Source: Rhizobacter sp. (GTDB lineage: Bacteria > Pseudomonadota > Gammaproteobacteria > Burkholderiales > Burkholderiaceae_C). Taken from it: 64,000 nt of DNA. The notes beneath the pieces are model-generated. The model did not search any database, had not been told where the DNA came from, and worked only from the letters and a program-made list of their open reading frames with translations. Positions within the stretch are counted from its first letter, which is position 1; each line of letters begins with the position of its first letter. This document shows, piece by piece, positions 17,757-26,733 of this stretch. The translations under genes were made by a program, and so were the position numbers. The stretch covers positions 2,170,001 to 2,234,000 of the forward strand of contig JAHBZQ010000001.1 of assembly GCA_019635355.1 (NCBI GenBank). Reading direction: 5' to 3'.

Positions 17757-19079
17757 TCAGGCGGCAAGCTTCAAAGGCTCTCGCCGCGGCAGCGGGGGGG
17801 CGGTGGCCTGCGGTGCGCCCTGCGCCGACCGCTGGGTCTGGATGAGCTGCTCGATCACGCTGCGAGCCAGGCGCTGCGGCGCCACGCGCCCGCCTTCCAG
17901 CGCGTAGTGCGCGGCGCTCACCAGGTGGCGCGGCGCGAGCGCCGTGCTGTGCCCGGCGGCCAGCCGGCGGGCGCCGTCGCGGATGGCCGCCTCGTCCTGC
18001 GGGCCGTAGGGGATCACGTCGGCCAGCGCACGCTGCGCGAGATTGCGCCGCGTCTGGAACGCGATCTCGTCGACCACCTCGGGAATCACCCGCGGTGCAC
18101 TCGAGATCAGCGCCGGCGGGATGCGGTTGACCCCGTCGCGCTGGTACAGCGCCTGCCACACGCGCAAGAGCCGCGCCGCGTGGTCGGTGAAGCCGATGCG
18201 CCGCAGCATCTCGGCCAGCAGGTACACGCGCAGGTAGGCCGTGGGGTGCGCGCCGCCGGGCCGGTAGGTCAGCGTGCGCGGCTGCGGGTGCGCCAGGAAG
18301 TCGGCCATGCCCCAGGCGGCGGCCGGCCCGCCCAACAAGATGGCGGCCAGGTCCGCAAAGATTTCCTTGTGCCAGCGGCCATAGACGGTGGCGAGGAAGG
18401 GGTCGCGGGCCGAGCCCATCACCCGGCGCAGCACGGCCTGGCGGTTCTCCTGCCAGATGCCCAGGTCCGACTGCAGGTTGTGCGCCACTTCGTGCAGGAA
18501 GACCGACTGCCAGGGCTGGTCGCGGTCCCAGGGAATGCGGATCAGCGGGAACGGATTCGCTTCTCCCAACAACCTCGACAGCGACACGCCGCGCCGCATG
18601 GTGGCAGGCGAATAGCCGTGCTCCATGTAGCACACGGGCTTGAGCAGCGCGCCCTCGAAGATGCGCGGTGCGGCCTCGCGCACCGCGAGGTAGCAGTCTT
18701 CGGCGATCACGTCGTGCGCGGCGAGCGAGGGGCCGAAGGCGGTGCCGCGCTGCGCCAGCACTTCGTAGAACATGCCGAAGAGCCGGCGTGCCCGGTCGAG
18801 CTCGCGCTCGACCAGCGCCACGTCGATCAGCACGCGCTGCACCGGGCGGCCCTCCCACCCCTGGCGCAGTTGCGCGAAGCGTGTGCGGATGCGCTGCTCC
18901 ACCCGCGCCAGCCGGTTGTTGGCGGCATCGAAGTGGCGCGCCGACGGCGCGTAAGGCATGTCTTGCGGGCGCAGGCCAACGAAGGCGTTGTCGATGCGTG
19001 CGAGCCGCGAGAGCCGGGCCGACAGCCCGTTGATCTTGGCGCGCAGGAATCGCCGTACCGATGCGGTCTGGGCCGACAT
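17757..19079 (-). CDS. Putative zinc metalloprotease (HEVAH) of the nine-gene operon
   Basis: 440 residues. Residues 196-200 are HEVAH in SVFLHEVAHNLQSD, and RWHKEIFADL at about 236-245 gives an E-x-x-x-D arrangement (Glu239, Asp243) like the third-ligand helix of gluzincins. Together these are the expected parts of a zincin active site. I do not recognise the named family. There is no signal peptide, so it probably acts in the cytoplasm or leaves by another route. Start ATG 19079 is preferred over ATG 19085 because AAGGAG lies 7 bases before it and only 1 base before the other. It sits directly after the two paralogous acidic/basic proteins, which are candidate substrates (inference). Confidence 0.85.
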   Translation of the reverse strand: MSAQTASVRRFLRAKINGLSARLSRLARIDNAFVGLRPQDMPYAPSARHFDAANNRLARVEQRIRTRFAQLRQGWEGRPVQRVLIDVALVERELDRARRLFGMFYEVLAQRGTAFGPSLAAHDVIAEDCYLAVREAAPRIFEGALLKPVCYMEHGYSPATMRRGVSLSRLLGEANPFPLIRIPWDRDQPWQSVFLHEVAHNLQSDLGIWQENRQAVLRRVMGSARDPFLATVYGRWHKEIFADLAAILLGGPAAAWGMADFLAHPQPRTLTYRPGGAHPTAYLRVYLLAEMLRRIGFTDHAARLLRVWQALYQRDGVNRIPPALISSAPRVIPEVVDEIAFQTRRNLAQRALADVIPYGPQDEAAIRDGARRLAAGHSTALAPRHLVSAAHYALEGGRVAPQRLARSVIEQLIQTQRSAQGAPQATAPPLPRREPLKLAA

Positions 19080-19112
19080 GGACATGCTCCTTGGGTCGTG
19101 GTGCGTGCGGGC

Positions 19113-20303
19113 CTAGCGGGCGCGGATGTGGATGGACACCGGGCCGCGTAGGTTGATGCGCCGGCCCGCGCCGCAGTGCGCGCAGCCCCCGACCGCACCG
19201 CCCCGCCGCGCGGCGGCTGCCGTGCCCGGCGTGACCACCGCGGCACGCCGCGCCACCGGCGCCACCGTGCGGGCGATCACGCGCGCTGCCGCACCGCGCG
19301 GCGTGGTGCGGCGCGCGGCCGGCACCAGCGGCCGGGCGAGGCGGCGCACCGCCTGCGGCCGGCGCGCCACTGCCTGCGCGGCACGCTGCACCACCGCGCG
19401 GCCTGGCGCGGCGGCACGCGCCGCTGCTGCACCACACGCCGCTTGGCCGCACCGCACGCGCCACCGCACGCGCGGCGGGCGGGCCCTGGCGGCACCATGC
19501 CGGCGCACCGCACGCGTCACGCCCCGCACCGCGGCGCGGCGCACCGCCGGCGCGGCGCGCGCGATGGCCGGCACGGCGCGGCGCACCACCATGCCGGCGA
19601 GCACCGGCGCGGCGGCGTCGATGCCGTCTTCGTCAAGGCCGTCGACCAGCTCGTCGAAGGCTTCGAACTCGTCGGCACCGTCGGCGAGCAGGCGGCCGGC
19701 CACGTTGGCGATGCGGCCGATCATCTGCGCCTGCGGGATCGGGATCATGCTGGCGATCGGGCCCACCACACGCGCGGCCTGGCCCACGCCGCGGCCCACG
19801 CGGCGGGCGATGTTGGCCGCGCCGCTGGCCAGGCTGCGCAGGCGGCTGAAGAACTCGTCGCCATCGGCGGCGTCGAGCGCGTCGGCCACAGCGTCTTCCA
19901 GCGAATCGACGTCGTCGCCGGCATCGAACTCGTCGTAGCCCTCGCCTTCGTCGAACTCGTCGTATTCGTCATAGGCGTCGTAGTCGTCGCCTTCGTCGAA
20001 CTCATCGGCGCCCAGCAGCCCGCCGAGCAGGCCGCCCAGCCCCCCACCGCCGCCGCCCCCTGGGGCACCACGGCGCCCGCGGCGTGCACCGCCACGCCCG
20101 CCACCGCCCAGCAGGCGGCCGAGACCACCGGCGATGGCGCCGAAGAACTCGTCGTCGCCCTCGTCGCCTTCGTCGTAGGCATCGTCGTCATCGCCCTCGT
20201 CGTACTCGTCATAGTCGTCGTAGGCACTCGCCGCACCGCCCGCAGGGCCCTCGGCGGCGTCGTACATCAGGTCGTCCATCACGTCGGCTTCAAATCGGTC
20301 CAT
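19113..20303 (-). CDS. Acidic/Arg-Ala-rich diblock protein, paralogue 1 (396 aa)
   Basis: Layout: residues 1-52 Asp/Glu/Tyr-rich; 53-98 Gly/Leu/Arg low complexity; 99-150 a second Asp/Glu/Tyr-rich run ending LDAADGDEFFSRL; 155-205 amphipathic; 209-232 GADEFEAFDELVDGLDEDG; 240-368 Arg/Ala/Pro-rich and strongly basic. The tail GGCAHCGAGRR has a CxxC and is followed by the beta-like end INLRGPVSIHIRAR. The protein is polyampholytic, acid first and base last. Four blocks recur in the next gene, so the two are paralogues. ATG 20303 follows AAAGGAG. No family recognised. Confidence 0.8.
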   Translation of the reverse strand: MDRFEADVMDDLMYDAAEGPAGGAASAYDDYDEYDEGDDDDAYDEGDEGDDEFFGAIAGGLGRLLGGGGRGGARRGRRGAPGGGGGGGLGGLLGGLLGADEFDEGDDYDAYDEYDEFDEGEGYDEFDAGDDVDSLEDAVADALDAADGDEFFSRLRSLASGAANIARRVGRGVGQAARVVGPIASMIPIPQAQMIGRIANVAGRLLADGADEFEAFDELVDGLDEDGIDAAAPVLAGMVVRRAVPAIARAAPAVRRAAVRGVTRAVRRHGAARARPPRVRWRVRCGQAACGAAAARAAAPGRAVVQRAAQAVARRPQAVRRLARPLVPAARRTTPRGAAARVIARTVAPVARRAAVVTPGTAAAARRGGAVGGCAHCGAGRRINLRGPVSIHIRAR

Positions 20304-20335
20304 GGTTTGCTCCTTTCAGCACCGTGTTTCGAGAG

Positions 20336-21448
20336 TTACGCCCGCTGCGGGCTGATGGTCAGGGTGACCGGTCCTTGGAAGGTGAAGGTGCGCGTGCCGC
20401 GGGGGCCCGGCATGGCCGGTGCGCCACGCCCCATCGACGCAGGCCGCGCGAGGGGCCGGGGGCCTGCCGCACCGCTCTGGGGCTGTGCCAGTCGGCGCAC
20501 CACCTGCGGGTTCTGCGCAACGCGGCGCGCGGCTTGCGGCAGGCCCCGCCGCACCACCTGCATCGCACGCTGCGGCGTGGGCGCACGCCGCGTGGCCACC
20601 CGCGTGGCGGCCTGCGCCAGGCGCGGCAACGCGGCCACCGCCCGCGGCCCGCGGTGGCGCACGAGCTCGCGTGCCGCCGCGGCCACGCCGCGCACCAGGG
20701 CGCGGCGCCCCGCCTGCGAGACCTGCTGCAGATTGCGAAAACCCAGGCCGCGTGCGGCGGTGCGAGCCGCCAGCGCCACCACCGCGGGCAGCGCCTCGTC
20801 CACCCCGTCCTCGGCGAAAAGGTCGGCCATGTCGTCGAAGGCCTCGAAGGCATCGGCGCCCTGCCCCATCAGCTGGCTGAGCTGCGCGAGCAGCCCCTGC
20901 GCGCCACCCGCGGCACGGCCCACGCCCTGCGCCATGCGGCCCACGTTGCCGAAAGCACCGGCCGCCCCCGGCGCGCCGAGCATGCGTGCGAGCCGGGCGG
21001 CGGCCTGGGCGGCAGGCGCCACGCGCCGCGCCGCGCCCCCCACCTGCCCGGCCACCTGGCCGGCCCGCTGCGCGAACGAGCCCACACGCCCCGCCACGCT
21101 GCCCCCGGCTCCCCGCCCGAGCGCACCGGCGGCGCGCCCCAGGCCACCGAGCAGGCGGCCGAAGAATTCATCGTCGTCGGCCGCATCCAGGCCGTCGGCG
21201 ATCTCTTCTTCGAAGGCGTTCCACACCGCCATGTCGTCGGCGCCTTCGCCGAAGGCATCGCCCAGGTCGTCGGCACCGTCGCCGTCGAAGGCGTCGCCGC
21301 TGGCCACGGCCGGGCCCATCTCGTCGACGAACTCGTCACCCGACGCGTCGGCCTCGTCAAAGCCGTCGTCGCCGGCGTCGTAGCCTTCACCCGCCGCGTC
21401 GAGCGCATCGGTGTCGTCCATCACGTCGCTGTCAAAAGGTTGATCCAT
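20336..21448 (-). CDS. Acidic/Arg-Ala-rich diblock protein, paralogue 2 (370 aa), first gene of operon
   Basis: Same design as the preceding entry: residues 1-95 acidic (Asp/Gly/Ala/Glu) ending LDAADDDEFFGRL at 88-99; 100-195 Gly/Ala/Arg amphipathic; 198-221 ADAFEAFDDMADLFAEDGVDEAL; then RRALVRGVAAAARELVRH (248-265); an Arg/Ala/Pro region with NPQVVRRLAQP (313-323); and the end FTFQGPVTLTISPQRA. There is no signal peptide and there are no CxxC cysteines. It is promoter-proximal, facing the divergent LuxR-type gene across 285 bp. Function unknown; structural, cargo or precursor roles are all open. Confidence 0.8.
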   Translation of the reverse strand: MDQPFDSDVMDDTDALDAAGEGYDAGDDGFDEADASGDEFVDEMGPAVASGDAFDGDGADDLGDAFGEGADDMAVWNAFEEEIADGLDAADDDEFFGRLLGGLGRAAGALGRGAGGSVAGRVGSFAQRAGQVAGQVGGAARRVAPAAQAAARLARMLGAPGAAGAFGNVGRMAQGVGRAAGGAQGLLAQLSQLMGQGADAFEAFDDMADLFAEDGVDEALPAVVALAARTAARGLGFRNLQQVSQAGRRALVRGVAAAARELVRHRGPRAVAALPRLAQAATRVATRRAPTPQRAMQVVRRGLPQAARRVAQNPQVVRRLAQPQSGAAGPRPLARPASMGRGAPAMPGPRGTRTFTFQGPVTLTISPQRA

Positions 21449-21616
21449 CGGGTGCCTCCGTCGTGGCCGGGTCGGTTGACCATGCGATGGACTCTAGGCA
21501 GCGCGACCACGAGCGACCAGTCCGCGTTGTCGCTCGCCCGGATGGGCGCGCTCCGGCGTGCTCTCGCAAGCGCGGGCCCTCGTTCGCATACCCTCAAAAG
21601 CACGTGTCCATCGAGG

Positions 21617-21634
21617 CCTGTCAAATCGATCAGG
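21617..21634. promoter_or_regulatory. Lux-box-like dyad (CCTG-N10-CAGG)
   Basis: CCTG at 21617-21620 and CAGG at 21631-21634 enclose ten bases, matching the CTG-N10-CAG core of LuxR-type operators. It lies between the nine-gene operon and the divergent LuxR-type gene, 100 bp from the regulator start. On the minus strand TTGACA (21624-21619) overlaps it and could be a -35 element, but no convincing -10 follows. Arms are only 4 bp, so this is suggestive. Confidence 0.35.
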
Positions 21635-21733
21635 TCCCCTAACACTTGGGGTGATGCGACAGGTGGTGAGGTGGCACGATCGCCCCCTCAGTCGCCGGCC
21701 AGGCAGCCCGCGACGCGGGGACGGGGGGCACGG

Positions 21734-22204
21734 ATGAACGAGCACCATCACGAGAGCGATGCGCACTGCGAGAGCGCATCCGCCGGGACGAGCGTCCGTG
21801 TCGGCAGCCAGCTCTGCCGCATCATCTGTGTTGATGACATCGTGCCCAAGCACGTCGTGGAAGGCCGCCACCATGCGCGGCCCCGCCTCGTGTATGCGGC
21901 CGGCGAGCTGGCTCACTTCGAGATCGGCCTCCACCGCTACGCCCTGGTGCTCGACGCCGACGCGAAGGAAGAGGCGAGCGTGCCGCGCGAGAACCTGCAC
22001 GACCTGCTGACCAACCGCGAGATGCAGATCGTGCAGTTCGTCTGCCTGGGCTACCTCACCAAGCAGATCGCCGACCGACTGCACCTCAGCGAGTTCACGG
22101 TGCGCTCGTACCTCAAGACGATCTACTGCAAGCTCGGCGTGCGCTCGCGTGCGGCGATGGTGTTCCGCTACACGCAGACCTTCGGCGCGGTGAAGGCCGA
22201 TTGA
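21734..22204 (+). CDS. LuxR-type transcriptional regulator
   Basis: 156 residues. The C-terminal GerE/LuxR helix-turn-helix spans about 92-150: LTNREMQIVQFVCLGYLTKQIADRL, then HLSEFTVRSYLKTIYCKLGV. The N-terminal 90 residues match neither a receiver domain nor an obvious autoinducer-binding domain; they are His/Glu-rich at first, then contain CRIICVDD and HFEIGLHRYALVLDAD. ATG 21734 is preceded by a G-rich stretch. It is transcribed divergently from the nine-gene operon and is the natural candidate for its regulator (inference from position). Confidence 0.88.
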   Translation: MNEHHHESDAHCESASAGTSVRVGSQLCRIICVDDIVPKHVVEGRHHARPRLVYAAGELAHFEIGLHRYALVLDADAKEEASVPRENLHDLLTNREMQIVQFVCLGYLTKQIADRLHLSEFTVRSYLKTIYCKLGVRSRAAMVFRYTQTFGAVKAD

Positions 22205-22227
22205 CCCGCCGAGGCATCAGCCCAGGA

Positions 22228-23451
22228 TCAACCGAGGAAGAGGGCCTGCAGGTCCGAGAGGAAATCGAAGCCGCGCGGCGTGGGCCGCACACGGGCGAAG
22301 TCCCGCTCGACGAACCCGCGCTTCTGCGCTTCGTCGAGCGGCTTGGCAATCGCCGACAGCGGCAGGCCGGTGCGCTCGGTGAAGCGCGCCAGCTCGAAGC
22401 CATCGCGCAGGCGCAGCGCGTTGAGCATGAACTCGAAGGCCAGCGCGTCGCGCTTCACCTCTTCGTCGTTCGAGATGGCCTGGCCTTCCGCCGCCTTCGC
22501 CATGTAGGTCTGCGGCTCACGCCAGCGCACCTGGCGCACCACGCGGTGCGGAAAACTCAGCTTGCTGTGCGCCCCGGCGCCGATGCCGAGGTAGTCGCCG
22601 AACTGCCAGTAGTTGAGGTTGTGCTGGCAATGGTGGCCGCGTTGTGCGAAGGCTGAGACTTCGTAGCGGGCGAGCCCGGTCGTTGCCGTCTGCTCGGTGA
22701 TCACGTCCAGCATGTCGAACGCGGTGTCGTCGTCGGGCACCGTCGGCGGGTGCTTGGCAAACCAGGTGTTCGCCTCGATCGTCAGGTGGTAGATCGACAG
22801 GTGCGGCGGCGCGTAGGCCAGCGCCTGCGCGAGGTCTTCGCGCAGCTCGGCCACCGTCTGCCCCGGCAGGGCGTACATCAGGTCGAGGTTGAAGGTGTCG
22901 AAGGTGTCCTTCGCTTCTTCCACTGCGGCCCGGGCCTGCGCCGCATCGTGCACACGGCCGATGGCCTGCAGCTTCTCGTCGTTGAAGCTCTGCACACCGA
23001 TCGACAGGCGCGTGACACCCGCGGCCTTGTAGCCACGGAAGCGATCGCGCTCGAAGGTGCCGGGGTTCGCTTCGAGCGTGATCTCGCAGCCGGGCTCCAG
23101 CGGCAGGCGTGCGCGCACGTCGGCGATCAGCTCGCCGATGGCGTCGGGCGAGAAGAGGCTGGGCGTGCCGCCGCCGATGAAGACGCTGTGGATGCGGCGG
23201 CCCCAGATGAAAGGCAGCGCGGCTTCCAGATCGGCGCGCAGCGCGGCGAGATACGCCGCCTCGGGCACGCCGCCCTTCTGCTCATGCGAGTTGAAATCGC
23301 AATACGGGCATTTCTTCAGGCACCACGGCAGGTGCACGTAGAGCGACAGCGGCGGCAACGCGCCGAGGTTCATCACCCCAGGGCGCATGTAGCGCGCGAC
23401 GAGGTCCTCGGTGCGGCCCGGGCCGGCCGCCGTGATGGGGATGTCAGCCAA
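22228..23451 (-). CDS. hemW: Radical SAM haem chaperone HemW
   Basis: 407 residues. The radical-SAM cluster motif is Cys44-x3-Cys48-x2-Cys51 (WCLKKCPYCDFNSHE). This is followed by VFIGGGTPSLF, EANPGTFE, LSIGVQSFNDEKL and the C-terminal HemN-like region. HemW was long annotated as oxygen-independent coproporphyrinogen oxidase, but family members bind and transfer haem rather than oxidise coproporphyrinogen. It overlaps rdgB by 8 bases (ATG 23451 inside the rdgB end). Confidence 0.95.
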   Translation of the reverse strand: MADIPITAAGPGRTEDLVARYMRPGVMNLGALPPLSLYVHLPWCLKKCPYCDFNSHEQKGGVPEAAYLAALRADLEAALPFIWGRRIHSVFIGGGTPSLFSPDAIGELIADVRARLPLEPGCEITLEANPGTFERDRFRGYKAAGVTRLSIGVQSFNDEKLQAIGRVHDAAQARAAVEEAKDTFDTFNLDLMYALPGQTVAELREDLAQALAYAPPHLSIYHLTIEANTWFAKHPPTVPDDDTAFDMLDVITEQTATTGLARYEVSAFAQRGHHCQHNLNYWQFGDYLGIGAGAHSKLSFPHRVVRQVRWREPQTYMAKAAEGQAISNDEEVKRDALAFEFMLNALRLRDGFELARFTERTGLPLSAIAKPLDEAQKRGFVERDFARVRPTPRGFDFLSDLQALFLG

Positions 23452-24049
23452 GGTGCCACACGTCTCGCATCAGCGCGAGCATTTGCTGCGACGCGATCGC
23501 GCGATGGCTGTGTGCGTTCTTGGTGGCGGCATCGAGCTCGGCCACGCTCTTGCCGAGCGAAGGGATGAACAGCAAGGGGTCGTAGCCAAAGCCGCCTTCG
23601 CCACGCGGTTCCCAGAGCACCACGCCGTCCCAACGGCCGAAAGCGATCAAGGGCTCGGGGTCGTCGGCCGAGCGCACCGCGACCAACGCGCTGACGAAAC
23701 GCGCGCGGCGATCGTCCTTGTCGTCCATCTGCTCCAGCAGGACACGGTTGTTCTCGTCGTCATCCTTGGGGCGGCCAAAGAGCGTGGCGTAGCGGGCCGA
23801 CAGCACGCCGGGCGCGCCGCCGAGTGCGTCGACACACAGGCCCGAGTCGTCGGCAATCGCCGCCGACTTCGCGTGGGCCGCGGCATGCCGCGCCTTCTCC
23901 AACGCGTTCTCGACGAAGGTGACGTGCGGCTCTTCGGCTTCAGGAATGCCGAGGCTGCCTTGCGTGACGAGCTCCAGGCCCAGCGGCGCAAAGAGCGTCT
24001 GCAGCTCGACGAGCTTCTTGGCGTTGTTCGACGCCAGCACCAACCTCAT
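23444..24049 (-). CDS. rdgB: RdgB/HAM1 family XTP/dITP pyrophosphatase
   Basis: 201 residues. House-cleaning nucleotidase that hydrolyses dITP, ITP and XTP to monophosphates. It opens with LASNNAKKL (the S-x-N-x-x-K motif), then ADDSGLCVDALGGAPGVLSARYA and GFGYDPLLF, all diagnostic. ATG 24049 lies 2 bp after the rph stop. It is organised with rph and hemW as in most betaproteobacteria. Confidence 0.97.
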   Translation of the reverse strand: MRLVLASNNAKKLVELQTLFAPLGLELVTQGSLGIPEAEEPHVTFVENALEKARHAAAHAKSAAIADDSGLCVDALGGAPGVLSARYATLFGRPKDDDENNRVLLEQMDDKDDRRARFVSALVAVRSADDPEPLIAFGRWDGVVLWEPRGEGGFGYDPLLFIPSLGKSVAELDAATKNAHSHRAIASQQMLALMRDVWHLG

Positions 24050-24051
24050 GG

Positions 24052-24777
<726 letters not shown>

Positions 24778-24815
24778 GGCCCGTATTGTCGGCGATGGCC
24801 GACTTGGGCCCGACG

Positions 24816-25730
24816 TCAGGACTTCTTCTGCGACGAGCGACGGATCGCTTCGTTGATCTCGCGGATGGAGCGTTCGATCTCGGCTTCGTCGAGCTCGTCG
24901 GGCGGCTCCTGGCCGAGCACGCTGGCCTGGATGGTCGACGCGAACACCTCTTCGCCCAGGGTCTGGGTGGAGATGCCGGAGTTGCTGTCGCCGTCTTCGG
25001 CCGATTCCCATTCGACGGCCAGCACCGAGACGTTGTCGCTCTTCGGGCCGCCGTTGCGCAGCGCCTGCTCCACAAGCTCGGGCACCGCGTCGGAAATCGT
25101 GTTGCGCGCCAGCTGGTCGGTGATCTCAGCGTCGCTCACCGTGCCCCACAGGCCATCGGAGCACAGCAGCAGCCGGTCGCCGGCCTGCAGCATCAGCGGG
25201 CCGACCGTGTCGACCACCGGCTTGCCCGGGCTGCCGAGGCAGGTGAAGAGCACGTTGCGGTTGAAACGCTCGCCCATGGGCACGACGTGGCTCATGGTCT
25301 CTTGCAGTTCGGAATACGAATGGTCGCGGGTGCGCGCCACGAGCTTCTCGCCACGCACGAGGTACAGCCGCGAATCGCCACAGTGCGCCCAATAGGCCAT
25401 GTTCCCTTGCAGGACGCAGGCGACGACCGTCGTGCGGGGCGTGTCGATCAGCGCCTTCTGCGTGGCATAGCGCAGCAGCTGGTGGTGGCCGGCGATGATG
25501 GCTTCGTGCAGGAAGCGCATCGGCTCCTTGAGCGTGGGCTTCGCATCGCGCTGGAACATCGCGGCCAGCGTCTGCAGCGCGAGCTGCGATGCGACTTCGC
25601 CTTCCGGGTGACCGCCCATGCCATCTGCCAGCGCGAAGAGACCGGAGTCCCGCGTGTAGCAGTAGCCCATGCGGTCTTCGTTCTTCTCGCGGCCGCCCTT
25701 GCGGCTGACCTGGTAGACGCTGAATCGCAT
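24816..25730 (-). CDS. PP2C-family serine/threonine phosphatase
   Basis: 304 residues. The metal-dependent phosphatase core shows NEDRMGY, LFALADGMGGHPEGEVAS (metal-binding DGMGG), CGDSRLYLVRG, LLLCSDGLWGTV and KSDNVSVLAVEW. An acidic C-terminal extension (from about 250, PPDELDEAEIERSIREINEA) follows the catalytic domain. It starts 6 bp after the kinase gene stop, so the two form a kinase/phosphatase pair in one transcript and are likely to act on shared targets. Confidence 0.93.
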   Translation of the reverse strand: MRFSVYQVSRKGGREKNEDRMGYCYTRDSGLFALADGMGGHPEGEVASQLALQTLAAMFQRDAKPTLKEPMRFLHEAIIAGHHQLLRYATQKALIDTPRTTVVACVLQGNMAYWAHCGDSRLYLVRGEKLVARTRDHSYSELQETMSHVVPMGERFNRNVLFTCLGSPGKPVVDTVGPLMLQAGDRLLLCSDGLWGTVSDAEITDQLARNTISDAVPELVEQALRNGGPKSDNVSVLAVEWESAEDGDSNSGISTQTLGEEVFASTIQASVLGQEPPDELDEAEIERSIREINEAIRRSSQKKS

Positions 25731-25736
25731 CGGGGT

Positions 25737-26705
25737 TTAGGCCTTGGCGCCGGTGGTGAGGTTTTCGAGTTGCAGCTTCAGGCGTTCGCTGAAGCTGAGC
25801 TTGGTGTAGCGGCGCTCGGTCTCGCGCGCTAGTTCTTTCTGCAGCGAGAACACGCTCTGCGGACGCGACAGCGGGTCGAGCGACATGCACCACTCGGTGA
25901 CTTCGATCAGGTTGTCGGAATAGACGTTGCGCAGGCGCGAGAGGCTCAGCGCCAGGCGGTCTTTCTCGATGCGCTGGGGTGCGTCGTTCGGCGGGTAGCC
26001 CTGCATGCAGGCGTAGATGCAGGCGCCGACCGCGTAGATGTCGGTCCAGGGGCCGAGCGTGCCGTCACGGCGGTACATCTCGGGGGCGGCGAAGCCCGGC
26101 GTGTACATCGGGCGGATGAAGTTGCCTTCCTTGCTCAGCACTTCGCGCGCAGCGCCGAAGTCGAGCAGCACCGCCTTGTTCTCGTTCGTGATGAAGATGT
26201 TGGCCGGCTTGATGTCGAGGTGCAGCATCTTGTGCTGGTGCACGATGCGCAGGCCGCGCAGGATTTCATCGAACAGCGAACGGATGGTCGACTCGCGGAA
26301 GACCTTGTCGCGCTTCAGGTCGCGCGCGGTGACGATGAAGTCCTGCAGGGTGTCGCCCTGCAGATAGTTCATCACCATGTAGACGGTGTCGTTCTCGCGG
26401 AAGAAGTTGAGTACCGAGACCACGCTCGGGTGCGAGATCTGCGCGAGGTTGCGGCCTTCTTCGAAGAAGCTCTTCAGGCCGAGACGATAGAGAGGCTGCT
26501 TTTCGGGCTTGACGCGCGGCATCAGTTCGCCGGGCGCACGCTCTGCAAGAGAGGACGGCAGGTATTCCTTGACGGCCACGAGGTGCCGGTCGGAGTCTTC
26601 CGCAAGGTACACGACGCCGAAGCCGCCGGCTGCCAGTTTCTTGATGATCTGGTACCCGCCGACCACGGTGCCCGAGGGCAATGGCGCAGGTTTCGGCTTT
26701 GACAT
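25737..26705 (-). CDS. Hanks-type serine/threonine protein kinase
   Basis: 322 residues, cytoplasmic, with no membrane span or PASTA repeats. Kinase motifs: Gly-rich loop AAGGFGVVY (25-33), Lys46 in VAVKEY, catalytic loop HLDIKPAN (162-169, so HLD replaces HRD), DFG at 182-184 and AAPEMYRR. Start ATG 26705 has AGAG just upstream; a longer reading adds five residues. It is divergent from yicC across 28 bp. The conserved placement with PP2C, rph, rdgB and hemW suggests a housekeeping signalling pair. Targets are unknown. Confidence 0.93.
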   Translation of the reverse strand: MSKPKPAPLPSGTVVGGYQIIKKLAAGGFGVVYLAEDSDRHLVAVKEYLPSSLAERAPGELMPRVKPEKQPLYRLGLKSFFEEGRNLAQISHPSVVSVLNFFRENDTVYMVMNYLQGDTLQDFIVTARDLKRDKVFRESTIRSLFDEILRGLRIVHQHKMLHLDIKPANIFITNENKAVLLDFGAAREVLSKEGNFIRPMYTPGFAAPEMYRRDGTLGPWTDIYAVGACIYACMQGYPPNDAPQRIEKDRLALSLSRLRNVYSDNLIEVTEWCMSLDPLSRPQSVFSLQKELARETERRYTKLSFSERLKLQLENLTTGAKA

Positions 26706-26733
26706 AATCTCTTTTTGCAATGCGATAAGTCGA

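Noticed and set aside
19380..19510. Possible compensating frameshift in the basic half of paralogue 1
   Set aside because: The segment aligns poorly with the paralogue, but the low-complexity Arg/Ala composition makes any frame look similar and flanking conserved blocks are in frame.
21670..21690. TGGCAC-like sequence as a sigma-54 promoter before the LuxR-type gene
   Set aside because: The -24-like GG is present, but the expected GC at -12 spacing is missing.
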